From Streptomyces himastatinicus ATCC 53653 (GTDB lineage Bacteria; Actinomycetota; Actinomycetes; Streptomycetales; Streptomycetaceae): 64,000 nucleotides of DNA. The stretch is from the NCBI RefSeq assembly GCF_000158915.1, contig NZ_GG657754.1, positions 17,723-81,722 on the forward strand. The letters run 5' to 3'. The notes under the pieces are model-generated. The model was not told where the DNA came from and searched no databases. It saw only the letters and a list, made by a program, of their open reading frames with translations. A program made the position numbers and the translations under genes. Positions 36,208 to 46,439 of this stretch are shown here, piece by piece (within the stretch, counting starts at the first letter, position 1; every line of letters begins with the position of its first letter).

Positions 36208-38112
36208 ATGGTGTTCGTCCACCACTCGTTGCTGACCGCCACTTTCCTGGCGCCCCATCCCGCGCTTCTGCCCCGCCTGATCGAGCGGCTACGGCACGAG
36301 ACCCTGCGATGCCTGCAAATCGCCGAGTACATACCCACCGCCCTGCTGGAGGAGTTGATTGCCTCTGGCGACCGGCAACTGTTGCAAGGTCTGGCGGCCG
36401 GGGACAACCGCCGTGCGTGGTTCGATTCCAGGAGAGCCCCGGCCGTTCCCGGGGTGACACGACGCAAGGACGCGCTTCTGCGACTGGCCGCCCTGGGCGA
36501 CCCCGCACTGGCCAAGCCCCTCTTCGACAGCGAGGTCTGGGAACTGCGCATCGCCGTTCTCACCGCGGCGGCGGCTCGCCCCGACGATCCGGACTGGCGC
36601 CTCCCGGGCGGCCTGGTGGATACGCTGCTGTGCGCACGGGGCCTCGACGAGTTCGCCTTCGCGGTATGCGCCCCGTTTTCCGATGTCGCCGAGTGGGCGC
36701 GGAAGCACCTCGGCGAGCGGTTCCCGCCCAACGATCAGGTATTCGTCTGCAGAAGAGTGGCGAAACTCGGTGGTGCGTCCGCACTGCGCGGGATCCTGGA
36801 AGAAGGCTCGCCCGCCTCGGTGACGGCCGGAGTGCTGCGGCAGGCGGTGAAGGCGCAGGACCCGATCGCCGTGTTCCCGTATGACGCCCGCGCGTTCGAA
36901 CTCGTCGACGGGACATACAAGGAGCGGCTCTTGTTTCCCTCCGACCTCGCACCGGCCTCCGGCTCCGGTCCCGGCCCGACAGCCCTGCCCCCGGACGAAC
37001 GCCGTGAGCCGGCCGAGGCGTCCGACTGGTGCGTACCAGCCTCCCGTATCGAGGAACTGCTCGCCCTCGACGACCCCGAGACCAACGCCAAGATCTTCCT
37101 GTACGCCCAGCCGACCGACGAGCAGCGAAGCGCCATCCTCGAAGGGCGCCCCTTCGCCCCCGACGCCCCGGCCGGCAAGCGTCTCCCACTCAGCGAGGAC
37201 CTGGTCGCCTCGATTCGCAGCAACTCCGGGGGGTGGCTGTGGTCGTCCTACGCCTCGGGGCACCCCGAGCTGGCCCGCGCCGTGCTGGGGAAGTACAAAC
37301 TGCTGACGCCGGCCAGGCGACTGGCCCTGGTCACAGCCCTGTGGGAACGCAGCGGCCGCGACGCTGTACAAGCCCTGCTGGACGAGACCAGATTCCCCGG
37401 TCGCAGGCCGAAAAGGCACCCCCTGACGTACGAGACGCACCGGGCTGTACAGCAGGCGCTGAACGCCCCCGATGGACTCGGCCGACTGCGCCAGATGCTG
37501 GCGCACGCCCAAAGTCCCGAGGGACAAAGGGACTTTCTGCTGAGTTTGCGCTCTGAAGCGCAGTGTTTCAACGGCGGCAAGGCAATCGTCAAGGAGATGG
37601 ACGACCAGCCGCCCTGGGCGGAACTGATCGACGCACACCGCCGCGAACCACTGCACGAGCACTTGTTGGCCGTGCTTGCCGAGCGGCAGGACGTCCCGAA
37701 AGAACTGCGCAAGGACTGCGCCGCCGCGCTCGTCCGCCTGCGGCATCCGGACCACACCCGGTGCCGTTCGTCCGAACCCCGCACCACGCTCGGCCTGCTG
37801 CGGCACCACCCCGAACCGCACGAGGACTGGCTGCGCCTGGCCTACCGGTACGAGGAGTTGACGCCGACAGACACGCTGCGCGAAGCACGGCCCGCCCGGG
37901 CCGTCGTCCAGCACTTGCTGGGACTGTTCCCCACACGGCTCGACCAGTCGCTCATCCGCCCCTATCGGTGCGCGCACGCCCAGGCGCGGCGGATGGCATA
38001 CGCCCAGCTGGGCACCGACCCGGACGCCTGGGCCATGGCCGCACGCCTGCTGCCCGAATTCGAGGGCACGTTCCCGGAGCTGCTGACCACAGCGGCGGCA
38101 GTCATCAGCTGA
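36208..38112 (+). CDS. large helical-repeat protein, unknown
   Basis: A 634-residue soluble protein. It has no signal peptide or membrane helix. Many paired amphipathic helices (for example LIERLRHETLRCLQIAEY and LRRILLxALGDPALAKPLFD-like segments; ALLRLAALGDPALAKPLFDS) suggest a HEAT/ARM-like solenoid. A longer acidic or Pro-rich loop lies near residues 245-275. The C-terminal part has LLPEFEGTFPELLTTAAAVI. Such conserved streptomycete proteins are usually hypothetical. The gene is intact and convergent with the barstar-domain gene. Confidence 0.75.
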   Translation: MVFVHHSLLTATFLAPHPALLPRLIERLRHETLRCLQIAEYIPTALLEELIASGDRQLLQGLAAGDNRRAWFDSRRAPAVPGVTRRKDALLRLAALGDPALAKPLFDSEVWELRIAVLTAAAARPDDPDWRLPGGLVDTLLCARGLDEFAFAVCAPFSDVAEWARKHLGERFPPNDQVFVCRRVAKLGGASALRGILEEGSPASVTAGVLRQAVKAQDPIAVFPYDARAFELVDGTYKERLLFPSDLAPASGSGPGPTALPPDERREPAEASDWCVPASRIEELLALDDPETNAKIFLYAQPTDEQRSAILEGRPFAPDAPAGKRLPLSEDLVASIRSNSGGWLWSSYASGHPELARAVLGKYKLLTPARRLALVTALWERSGRDAVQALLDETRFPGRRPKRHPLTYETHRAVQQALNAPDGLGRLRQMLAHAQSPEGQRDFLLSLRSEAQCFNGGKAIVKEMDDQPPWAELIDAHRREPLHEHLLAVLAERQDVPKELRKDCAAALVRLRHPDHTRCRSSEPRTTLGLLRHHPEPHEDWLRLAYRYEELTPTDTLREARPARAVVQHLLGLFPTRLDQSLIRPYRCAHAQARRMAYAQLGTDPDAWAMAARLLPEFEGTFPELLTTAAAVIS

Positions 38113-38160
38113 GTCGGCCGCCCTCTCGCCCTGGGGAGATCGAGGCGGGCGGGCCGGGGG

Positions 38161-39258
38161 TCACGCCAGGGTTACCTGCATGCCGCCCTCGGCCAGGACA
38201 TCGAGGACCGTGGCGAACCGGTCGTACGGACGGCCATCCGGTGTCAGGTTCCGGGACAGGTGCTCGCGCGCGGTCGCGGCGTCCCGCCAGAGCAGGGTTG
38301 CGGGGGCGGTGTAGCCGAAGCTACCGCCCAGGCAGTCGTCAAGGGCGTCCAGACAGCCGCCGAAGTAGCCACCCGGCCCGTTCACCGCCTCGCCGAGCGC
38401 CAAGTACAGCCCCGGTACGTCGGTGATGTGCCGACCGTCGAGTTCGTAGGCGTGACCAGGCGGCCGGTCCCGGCGGGCGCGTCGGCAGCCTCGCTCCCTG
38501 ACAAGATCAAGCCAGACTGCGCGGAGTCTGGTGCCGAGGTCGGCCCAGGCGCCCGAGGTGTCCGGCGGCCCGGCGAGCCACCGCTCCCACACGGGCCGGG
38601 CGTATGCGGGAACGGGTGTGAATTGGCCTCCGTCGAGCTCCAGGTCGATCAGATCCGTCCCGTAGGAGGCGGGGCGCCAGGCTCTGACGTTGGTCCACAG
38701 CAGCCGTTCGGTGAGCGGCTCGCCCTGGTCGTCTTCTATCTCCAGGGCGACCTGCTCCAGGTCGAGCGCCCGCCGGATGCCCTTCATGAGCGCCGCCCGT
38801 AGATGATCACTTTGGGTGAGCGACCGCAGGACGAGCGGAGGTGCCACCTGATCGGGCGGCAGGATGCGAGCGAACTCCCAGCAGGCGCCCAGCCACCGGT
38901 GACCGTCGTGCACTCGGACGGGACCCCTGTACCCCTCGGGCGGGCCTTCGTAGTCGTCCAGGCCGGTGAGCACGAGACTGTCCGTCCCGGGGAGCTGCCC
39001 CGGGCTCTCCGCGTCCTCCAGCAGCCAGGCATCGCATGCCTCGTCGTCCGGTACCAGCCACACCCGGCTGCCGACCCAGCCCCGCACCTCGCCGCCTTGC
39101 GGGACCCAGCCGAACAGTTCGTACGTCCCACGCTGGGGTTCTCCGAACAGTCCGTCCACTGCGGCGCACACGCCCCAGACGTGGCCGTGCTCCGTGTCAG
39201 TCAGCGTGTACCGCCCGCGCCGGCGATCGTCCTTGTCTTCATGCACGGTGGGAATCAT
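38161..39258 (-). CDS. protein with C-terminal barstar-like domain
   Basis: A 365-residue protein. Residues about 1-270 are an unassigned soluble domain with GHVWGVCAAVDGLFGEPQRG and WVGSRVWLVPDDEACDAWLL. Residues about 280-365 match barstar: YELDGRHITDVPGLYLALGE, AVNGPGGYFGGCLDALDDCL and the Trp in TLLWRDAATAREHL. Barstar neutralises barnase-type RNases and is used by many bacteria as an immunity or antitoxin module. No barnase gene lies nearby. The ATG at 39258 is a reasonable start. Confidence 0.8.
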   Translation of the reverse strand: MIPTVHEDKDDRRRGRYTLTDTEHGHVWGVCAAVDGLFGEPQRGTYELFGWVPQGGEVRGWVGSRVWLVPDDEACDAWLLEDAESPGQLPGTDSLVLTGLDDYEGPPEGYRGPVRVHDGHRWLGACWEFARILPPDQVAPPLVLRSLTQSDHLRAALMKGIRRALDLEQVALEIEDDQGEPLTERLLWTNVRAWRPASYGTDLIDLELDGGQFTPVPAYARPVWERWLAGPPDTSGAWADLGTRLRAVWLDLVRERGCRRARRDRPPGHAYELDGRHITDVPGLYLALGEAVNGPGGYFGGCLDALDDCLGGSFGYTAPATLLWRDAATAREHLSRNLTPDGRPYDRFATVLDVLAEGGMQVTLA

Positions 39259-39448
39259 GCCCGGACCAGGCTTGCGCGAGGAATCTGCTTTTCCAGGCTG
39301 AACCGTTGCCGCCCCGGACGGGATAGCGGCACGAGGCTCCGTCCGAGGGCGACGTTCAGCCTGGGCCGGAGATCATTGATGGGGTGGCCCCGAGGCGGGC
39401 GTTCCGGCTGACGGCCCCGGGCGGCTGCCGGTCCGGGGTATTTCGACG

Positions 39449-40401
39449 TCAAGGCGGCCCCTCACTTGCCGGGCTGCTTCGGCGAGTTCGGGCGGGGCCT
39501 TCGACGGTGAAACGGCAATCGAAGGTGATCAGGAAGCCGATGAGCGCCGACCACGACCAGGCGCCCATCTGAATCCGGGTGATCCGCTCGTCGATCGCCT
39601 CGAAACTCGCCGCGCCCGGGGCCCATTTGGCCACCAGTGCCGCGGGGCACTCCATCAGGACGCTGCCCCAGCAGGGCCAGGCGTCCGGGATGTCACCGCG
39701 ATCGGGCTGGCTCTGGACGAAGCGGGTGATGTCCTCCTCGGGCCCCTCCCGCTCGCCGAATCGCCAGGCGGTGGGGCCAGGAGCGTGATGCGATCGAGCC
39801 GGTAGGCATGCCAGGAGCGCCGGTGCTGATCGTAGGCGACCAGGTACCAGCGCCCCGACCAGCGACGAGCCGGTGGGGTTCGGCCAGGACATCACTGTCC
39901 TCCATCGAGCCGAGGGTGATGGTCCGGTAGGAGAACCTCACGAGGTCACGTTGCTGTGCGGCGGTGCTCAGTTGTGCCAGCAGGTGGGATCGACCTGGGG
40001 TGTGGCGCAAGCTCCCAGGCGTTCTCGGTCCGTTCGATGGAGTTGGTCGCAAAACGGTGGGCCAGATGAGGTGGCAGCAGCTCCCTGATGGAGTTGAGCG
40101 CACGCTTCGTGGCGTCCCCCATGCCGGTCACCGAGGCCGGCGCGGTCTGGAGGGACAGCGCGATGGCGAGGGCCTGTTCGTCGTCGACTATCAGCGGAGG
40201 GAGACGCGCTCCGCGGGACAACCGGTAGTAGCCGGAGGGGCCCTTCGTCGCCGTGCCCGGGTAGCCCAGTTCGCGGAGCCGGCTGATATCCCGCCGAACG
40301 GTACGTGGCGAGACTCCCAGCCGCGCGGCCAGCCCTTCGCCGGTCCACTCCTTCTGGGTCTGAAGCAGGCTGAGAAGCTCCAGCGGGCGGTTGGCGATCA
40401 A
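39449..40401 (-). pseudogene. HTH-WYL regulator (YafY-like), three-frame remnant
   Basis: A TTG start at 40401 follows GGAGG. The first frame gives the winged helix-turn-helix IANRPLELLSLLQTQKEWTG and GVSPRTVRRDISRLRELGYP, then the start of the WYL domain. A second frame (about 40020-39850) has RDLVRFSYRTITLGSMEDSD. The third frame has WRFGEREGPEEDITRFVQS and ends LITFDCRFTVEG. Two frame breaks near 40020 and 39840 disable it. Intact relatives sense ligands through the WYL domain. Confidence 0.75.
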
Positions 40402-40492
40402 CGATTGCCCTCCGGATTTGGTGTCAGTAGAGGTCAGAATTCGTCCTCTTCTCCTGCCATGGTGCCACTGCGTCGGAGGCGAGAGCCGCCCC

Positions 40493-41406
40493 CGCAGGCC
40501 CTGGTACGCCGGACGAGTCCTGGACGCCGAGCAGGCCGAGGACGTGGTCACGTCCGGGGACGCCGACCTGGTCGGCATGACTCGCGCCATGCTCACGCTC
40601 GCGTGCTCGGTCAACCCCGAGGTGGCGCACCCGGAACTGGCCGAGGCGCCCCCGCCGGTGGACCTCGCGGGCGCCGGACGGACCGTCGTCGTGGGTGCGG
40701 GACCCGCCGGCATCGAAGTGGCCCGCGTACTGGCGGAGAACGGGCTGGATGTTGTCGTGCTCGAGCAGGACGACAGCGTCGGCGGACGCATCGACTACGC
40801 GCTGCTCGCCGATCCACACCAGGTGTGCCGGTACCGGCGCTGGGCGGAGCGGTCCCTGTCGGAACACGGTGTCGAGGTTCGCCTCGGCACCCGCGCCACG
40901 CCGTCCGCCCTGGCGGGTCTGACGCCTGAGCGCGTGGTGTTCGCGGGCGGCTCGTCGCCGACGATGCCCCGGTGGCTGGAGTCCGCGCGCTACGAGGTAC
41001 GTACCGATGCGGACTACCTTGCCGGGGCGTGGGAGCCGACTCACGACGGCAACGTCGTCGTGTACGACCCCGAGGGATACAGCGCGGGCAGCGCCATCGC
41101 ACTCCGGCCGGCCAGGGACACCGATCGCAAGGTCACCCTGGTGACGCCGCTGGGGTCGGCAGGACTGTTCCTGCGTCACGTGGTCAGGACACCACCGAAC
41201 TGGACGCGGGGAGCACGGTGCTCGGCTGCGGATACCGATCCCCGGACGAGGAGCAGCTCGTATCGCTGAGGGCGGCATGCCCGCGCGCACGCTGGCACGT
41301 CGTGGGCGACGCCTCCTCCCCCGGGCTGATCCGACGCGCCGTCACCGGTGGCAGCCGCCTCGCCCACGACATCCTGCGAGGTCTCGCCTCCGCCTCGATG
41401 CGGTAG
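40493..41406 (+). pseudogene. 2-enoate/2,4-dienoyl reductase-like flavoenzyme, truncated
   Basis: It starts within the old-yellow-enzyme barrel (DVVTSGDADLVGMTRAM) and continues into the FAD/NAD domain with TVVVGAGPAGIEVARVL and VVLEQDDSVGGRIDY. After a frame break near 41190 it ends with STVLGCGYRSPDE and GDASSPGLIRRAVTGGSRLA. The N-terminal barrel (about 300 residues) and the iron-sulfur cysteine cluster are missing. Truncated and frameshifted. Confidence 0.7.
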
Positions 41407-41551
41407 TGAGCGGTTCGCTTGGGGTGCCTGCTCGTTGGCAGGGTGTGATTGAGGTTGGGTACGGTTGCCGCTGGTCAGGGGCGGGACGCAGACTGTGGGA
41501 CCCGTCCCCGATCACGGGGCGATGCCACAGCCGGACCGGAGGGTGAAGCCC

Positions 41552-43102
41552 GTGACCACGTCGATCACCGAGATCGAGACCCATGGCGTCGAACGCATAC
41601 CGGACGAGGACCGGTCGGCCCGCCCGATCGACCTCTTCCGGCTGGCTTTCGGCGGCGCCAACACCTTCGCCACGTGCGTACTCGGCGCCTTTCCCGTCCT
41701 GTTGGGCCTGTCCTTCCCGCAAGGTCTCGCGGCGACCGTCCTCGGCCTGGTCGCCGGGGCTCTGCTGCTCGCCCCCATGGCGCTGTTCGGCCCGGCGAAC
41801 GGCACGAACAACGCGGTCTCGTCCTCGGCGCACCTGGGAGTGCACGGCCGGATCGTCGGCTCGTTCCTCTCGCTGCTCACCGCGATCGCGTTCTTCTCGA
41901 TCTCGGTGTGGTCCTCGGGTGACGCGCTCATCGGCGGGGCCCACCGGCTCGCCGGCGTACCGGAGTCGGAGGTTTCGTACGGCGTCGCCTACGCGGTGTT
42001 CGCGGTCCTCGTCCTCGTCGTCTGCATCTATGGTTTCCGCTTCATGCTGCTGGTCAACAAGGTTGCCGTCACGGCCGCGTCGGCGCTCTTCGTGCTGGGT
42101 GCCTTCGCCTTCGGTGGCGATTTCGATCCCGGCTACGCGGGCACCTTCGACTCGACGGCCGACCCGCTGTTCTGGCCGTCGTTCATCGGCGCCGCGCTGA
42201 TCGTGCTGTCCAACCCGGTGTCCTTCGGCGCCTTCCTCGGCGACTGGTCCCGTTACATCCCGGCCGCGACACCGCGCCGCCGGGTGATGGGCGCCGCGTT
42301 CCTCGCCCAGCTCGCCACCCTGCTGCCGTTCGTGTTCGGCCTGGCCACCGCCTCGGTCATCGCCACGAAGGCCGCCAAGTACGTCGACCCGGCCGCCCCC
42401 AACTACGTCGGCGGGCTGCTGGCGATCTCGCCCGGCTGGTACTTCCTGCCGCTGTGTCTGATCGCGCTGATCGGCGGCCTGTCCACCGGCACCACGGCGC
42501 TCTACGGTACCGGCCTCGACTTCTCCAGCGTCTTTCCGCGTTTCAGCCGGGTGCGGGCGACCTTCCTCATCGGGGCGCTGTCGATCGCGTTCGTCTTCCT
42601 CGGCCGGTTCGCCCTGAACCTCACCCAGTCCATCTCCACCTTCGCGACGCTGATCGTCACCTGCACCGCGCCCTGGATGATCGTGATGGTCATCGGCTAC
42701 GTCACCCGCCGTGGCTGGTACGACGCGGAGGCGCTTCAGGTCTTCAACCGCCGCCAGCGCGGCGGGCGTTACTGGTTCACCCACGGCTGGAACTGGCGCG
42801 GGATGTCCGCGTGGCTGGTGTCCGCCGTCGTGGCGCTGCTCTTCGTGAACCTGCCGGGCCAGTTCGTCGGCCCGCTGGGCGATCTCGCGAACGGGGCGGA
42901 CATCTCCCTGCCGGTCGGCCTCGCCCTCGCGGCCGTGAGCTACCTCGGCCTGCTGGCCGCGTTTCCCGAACCGCGCGCGGTGTACGGGCCGGACGGCCCC
43001 CGCCTCGTACGGGCCTCCGCCGCCGACACCCCGCCCATCACCGACTCCCAGGGCAGCCCCGACGGCCTCTCCGCCACCGCCTCCGCTCCCGAGCACACCT
43101 GA
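41552..43102 (+). CDS. NCS1-family nucleobase:cation symporter
   Basis: A 516-residue permease with about twelve helices. NCS1 features include FRLAFGGANTFATCVLGAF, ALFGPANGTNNAVSSSAHLG, FLGDWSRYIP and STGTTALYGTGLDFSSVF. The family imports purines, cytosine, allantoin or thiamine together with a proton or sodium ion; which one is unclear. The chosen GTG has GGAGGG nine bases upstream; an in-frame GTG three codons earlier is less well placed. Intact, alone in its transcription unit. Confidence 0.85.
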   Translation: MTTSITEIETHGVERIPDEDRSARPIDLFRLAFGGANTFATCVLGAFPVLLGLSFPQGLAATVLGLVAGALLLAPMALFGPANGTNNAVSSSAHLGVHGRIVGSFLSLLTAIAFFSISVWSSGDALIGGAHRLAGVPESEVSYGVAYAVFAVLVLVVCIYGFRFMLLVNKVAVTAASALFVLGAFAFGGDFDPGYAGTFDSTADPLFWPSFIGAALIVLSNPVSFGAFLGDWSRYIPAATPRRRVMGAAFLAQLATLLPFVFGLATASVIATKAAKYVDPAAPNYVGGLLAISPGWYFLPLCLIALIGGLSTGTTALYGTGLDFSSVFPRFSRVRATFLIGALSIAFVFLGRFALNLTQSISTFATLIVTCTAPWMIVMVIGYVTRRGWYDAEALQVFNRRQRGGRYWFTHGWNWRGMSAWLVSAVVALLFVNLPGQFVGPLGDLANGADISLPVGLALAAVSYLGLLAAFPEPRAVYGPDGPRLVRASAADTPPITDSQGSPDGLSATASAPEHT

Positions 43103-43125
43103 GCGGCGACGGCCGCGGTGCGGCG

Positions 43126-43260
43126 GGCGCCCCCTCGTAGACGTGTGGTAGTCGATGCAGTACGCGCAGCGGTTGATCTGGGAGGCGCGGATCTGCACCA
43201 GCTCCAGCAGGACGGGGTCGAGTCCGACTCCAGGAGCGGCAAAGACCCCGGATATGGTGC
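43126..43260 (-). pseudogene. AhpD/carboxymuconolactone decarboxylase remnant
   Basis: The minus strand reads LVQIRASQINRCAYCIDYHT then STRG. The core motif QIxxCxYCxxxH is that of AhpD-type alkylhydroperoxidases, with both redox cysteines. About 25-40 residues survive. Confidence 0.5.
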
Positions 43261-43333
43261 ATTTTCATGGCAGAAAGAGGGGTCAATTCTCCGGGCGCAG
43301 AACAAACATGCTCACATGAGGGAAACGGACCCC

Positions 43334-45022
43334 ATGACGAACTCACAGGCCGCCGCCGCGCCTGCCCTTTTCGACTACTCGCCCTGGCACTACTGGACCC
43401 AGGCCAGCGCTGACGACCGCGCCCGGCAGCACCGCTTCCAGCAGACGCTGTGCGAGGCGGGAGCCGAGTACAGCATCGGCGAGGACTGCTACGTCTCCCC
43501 GTTGGCCGCGGTCCAGAACGACCATCTCCGTCTCGGACCGCGCAGCTACATCGCGGCCGGTGCCTACCTGACCGGCGCCCTGCGCGCCGGGCGGGACTGT
43601 ACCGTCAACCCCTACGCCGTGGTCCGCGGCACCGTCGAACTCGGCGATGCCGTACGCATCGGCGCCCACACCTCCCTGCTCGCCTTCAACCACGGATACG
43701 AGGACCCCGACACCGAGGTGTTCCGCCAGCCGGTGTCCTCCCAGGGCATCCGAATCGGCAACGACGTATGGATCGGCTCCCATGTCGTACTGCTCGACGG
43801 CATCACCGTCGCCGACGGCGCCGTGATCGGAGCCGGCAGCGTGGTGACCAAGGACGTCCCGGCCAAGGCCGTCGTCGGTGGCAACCCCGCCCGTGTCCTG
43901 CGGTGGCGCGGGACACCCCCCGGCGCGGTGCACAAGGGCGCGCCGAGGGATCTGGCCGGAGCGGTCGCCGCGTTCGCGGACACCGCCCGCGCCCAGGCCG
44001 AGGACGTCATCGCCCGTTGCTTCGTGCCCGGCCCCGGCGGCGGGCTGTTCGCCGACGTACCCGGCTGCCTGCCCACCGTGCGCGCCCAGTGCGACGCCGT
44101 GGAGATCGCCGACCTGCTCCTCGGGCGGGCTCCGCTCCCGCTGTCCGCGGACGAGCAGGTCGAACGGCTGCGCTCCTGGCAGGATCCTCACAGCGGCATC
44201 GTCGGCGCGCTCGGCGAGGACGGACGCCAACGCCCCGTGGGTCCGCTCCCCTTCAGCGCGGAGACCGGCTACCACTTCCTGTGCGTCGGCTACGCCCTCG
44301 ACCTGCTGGGCAGCGCGTTCGCCCATCCCCTGCACGGCGTCGCAGCACTGACCGCCGGTGACGTCGTCGAGCACCTGGAGGCCCTGCCCTGGCAGGAGAA
44401 CCCCTGGTACAGCGGCGACTGGGTCGACACCCTGGGCACCGCCATCATGTGGAACCGCCGCCGCGGAGTCCGCGAACAGTCCGGCGCACTCGACGCCCTG
44501 TTCGGGTGGCTGCTCACCCACGCCGACCCGCACACCGGGCTGTGGGGCAGCCCCAGTGCCGCCGACGGTCTGATGCGGGTCGTCAACGGCTTCTACCGCG
44601 CCAGCCGCGGCACGTTCGCGCAGTTCGGGCTGCCCGTGCCGTACCCCGAGCGGACCATCGACTCCGTGCTCCGGCACGCCCGCGATGCCCGCTACACCCG
44701 CCGGGACCGGCAGACCGCCTGCAACATCCTGGACATCGCCCATCCGCTGTGGCTGACCCGCGCCACCGGTTACCGCGCCGACGACGTCGTCGCGCTGGCA
44801 CGGCAGCTGCTTGACGACGCGCTCCAGCACTGGGTGGACGGCGAAGGATTCGCCTTCCGCGCCCCGCACCCCACCACCGCGGGCGACCGGCAGACCCAAC
44901 CCGGCTTGCAGGGCACGGAGATGTGGCTCGCCATCATCTGGTACCTCGCCGACCTGGCCGGTGTCGCCGACGCCCTCGGCTACCGGCCGCGCGGCATCCA
45001 CCGGCCCGAACCAGCCCCCTGA
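43334..45022 (+). CDS. acyltransferase (hexapeptide repeat) fused to hairpin/glycosidase-like domain
   Basis: A 562-residue protein. Residues about 45-195 form a left-handed beta-helix: ALRAGRDCTVNPYAVVRGTV, then GIRIGNDVWIGSHVVLLDGI and VVTKDVPAKAVVGGNPARVL, which is the signature of O-acetyltransferases. The rest (230-562) is an alpha-helical domain with NPWYSGDWVDTLGTAIMW and DPHTGLWGSPSAADGLMRVV, reminiscent of six-hairpin glycosidase or terpene-cyclase-like barrels. Two activities in one chain are unusual. The ATG at 43334 is more likely than the one six codons upstream. Substrate unknown. Confidence 0.75.
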   Translation: MTNSQAAAAPALFDYSPWHYWTQASADDRARQHRFQQTLCEAGAEYSIGEDCYVSPLAAVQNDHLRLGPRSYIAAGAYLTGALRAGRDCTVNPYAVVRGTVELGDAVRIGAHTSLLAFNHGYEDPDTEVFRQPVSSQGIRIGNDVWIGSHVVLLDGITVADGAVIGAGSVVTKDVPAKAVVGGNPARVLRWRGTPPGAVHKGAPRDLAGAVAAFADTARAQAEDVIARCFVPGPGGGLFADVPGCLPTVRAQCDAVEIADLLLGRAPLPLSADEQVERLRSWQDPHSGIVGALGEDGRQRPVGPLPFSAETGYHFLCVGYALDLLGSAFAHPLHGVAALTAGDVVEHLEALPWQENPWYSGDWVDTLGTAIMWNRRRGVREQSGALDALFGWLLTHADPHTGLWGSPSAADGLMRVVNGFYRASRGTFAQFGLPVPYPERTIDSVLRHARDARYTRRDRQTACNILDIAHPLWLTRATGYRADDVVALARQLLDDALQHWVDGEGFAFRAPHPTTAGDRQTQPGLQGTEMWLAIIWYLADLAGVADALGYRPRGIHRPEPAP

Positions 45023-45379
45023 CAACGGTCGTTCTCTCTCCTGCCGACCTGTTCGCGCCCCAGCTGAGCGGCGCCGACGATCCGTGGAATGCCTGACACA
45101 CCACCACGCTACGACGACATGGGCCGCGCCCTCCCCCGTCCCGCGCTGGCCGCCGTCTTCGTCTCCGCGGGAGCCGCACGGGCGGCTGGCATCGCGACCG
45201 CGGCCTGCTCGGCAGCGCTCGCCCGGTCGCTGATGTCCCCCCCTCGCCGGGGGCCTGCTCGCCGTCATCGTCCGTGACGAGCGTCGAACCCGGCGCACCT
45301 CCGGGTAGGACAATCACCTCGGGACGGAGCTGGTCCCGAGTGCGGTTCGACATCCGGCTCGCCCATCAGCGGACATGAC
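45023..45379. other. no gene recognised
   Basis: A region between the acyltransferase gene and the maleylacetate-reductase-like remnant. Only low-information open frames are seen. Confidence 0.3.
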
Positions 45380-45577
45380 GTGGTGACGCACGTACCGGTC
45401 GCCTGGGCCGAGCGGGCACGCGCCGTGGCGGCCGCGCACGAGGTGGACGTCCTGGTCAGCGTCGGCGGGGGCTCGACGACCGGGCTCGCGAAGGCGATCG
45501 CGCTGGCCAGCGGGCTCCCCATCGGCCCCACGCCCTCACCTCCGGGAGATCCCGTCGTTGAGCCGCCCAGCCCCTAG
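45380..45577 (+). pseudogene. maleylacetate reductase-like (iron alcohol dehydrogenase) remnant
   Basis: VPVAWAERARAVAAAHEVDV and LVSVGGGSTTGLAKAIALAS match the NAD-binding part of maleylacetate reductases; GGGS is the dinucleotide loop. About 50 of 350 residues are left, without the His/Asp metal motifs. Confidence 0.55.
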
Positions 45578-45642
45578 GGCGGCTGTCCGGGTGCGCTGGG
45601 GGATCGTCCTGATAGCCCCTACCCGGACCGGACGGCGACTGT

Positions 45643-46248
45643 ATGGGCATGACATCGACGGCACCCACAACGCGACTGTTATGCGTCCTCATCCCCCTCC
45701 TGCTGCTGTCGTACGGCGTGCTTCGCCTGATCGACGGCATGGACGGCGACCACGGCCCGGGGGTGGCCTGGAACCTCGGCCACGCGTTCTTCCTCGCCGC
45801 CTTCCTCCTGTTCGGCGCCTTCGTCGTGGTGCTGCGCGGCCTCGTTCCCGCGGTCACCATCCGGATGAGAACCGCTGCCAGTGCCGCCATGGTGGCCGGA
45901 GTGTTCGGCGCGGGCTGCTTCGTCTGGGTGATCCTCGGCGATCTGTTCTCCGGCCTCGCCGACTCCGCCCCGCTGCCCGGTCCTCTCGAGGTCGCGGGTC
46001 CGATGGCCTTCCAGCTCGGTTTGCTCACCTTGCTGATCATGTTGGTGGCGGTACGGCCCGGGCAGCTGCCCGGGTGGAGCCCGGCGCTCGTGTTCGTGTC
46101 CTTCGTCCTGATCGCGGTCAGCCTCGACCTGATCCCGCTCGCGGCCGTCGTCCTCATGGCCGGTCTCACACCGCTGGCCCGCAACCGCGCACCGGGCGCA
46201 GAGTCGGGCTCATCCTCACCTGCGTCGTCGACGAGACGGGCTTCGTGA
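45643..46248 (+). CDS. five-helix membrane protein, unknown
   Basis: A 201-residue integral membrane protein. Helices include LLCVLIPLLLLSYGVLRLI, NLGHAFFLAAFLLFGAFVV and AAMVAGVFGAGCFVWVILGD; the last is near residues 150-185. The tail is Ser-rich and may be disordered. An in-frame ATG at 45649 is equally possible. No family recognised; the neighbours give no clue. Confidence 0.65.
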   Translation: MGMTSTAPTTRLLCVLIPLLLLSYGVLRLIDGMDGDHGPGVAWNLGHAFFLAAFLLFGAFVVVLRGLVPAVTIRMRTAASAAMVAGVFGAGCFVWVILGDLFSGLADSAPLPGPLEVAGPMAFQLGLLTLLIMLVAVRPGQLPGWSPALVFVSFVLIAVSLDLIPLAAVVLMAGLTPLARNRAPGAESGSSSPASSTRRAS

Positions 46249-46439
46249 AGATGGGCCGTACCTCGGCAGGCGTGCGAAGGCAGTGCACCCGCAGCCACCG
46301 ACACCTGCTCAGAGGCACTGGGCCTCCTGGCACCGGCACATCACGCTCGCCCTGACCTTCCTGACTTCCGTGGCCGTCGACGCGGCCCCGCAGCAGTCCG
46401 CGGATCGGTACCAGATCGCCCGGCCTTGCGCAGGCGCGC

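Noticed and set aside
43343..45313. Long minus-strand open frame opposite the acyltransferase
   Set aside because: It has no family motif and its low-complexity Gly/Ala/Val composition is typical of antisense in high-GC DNA.
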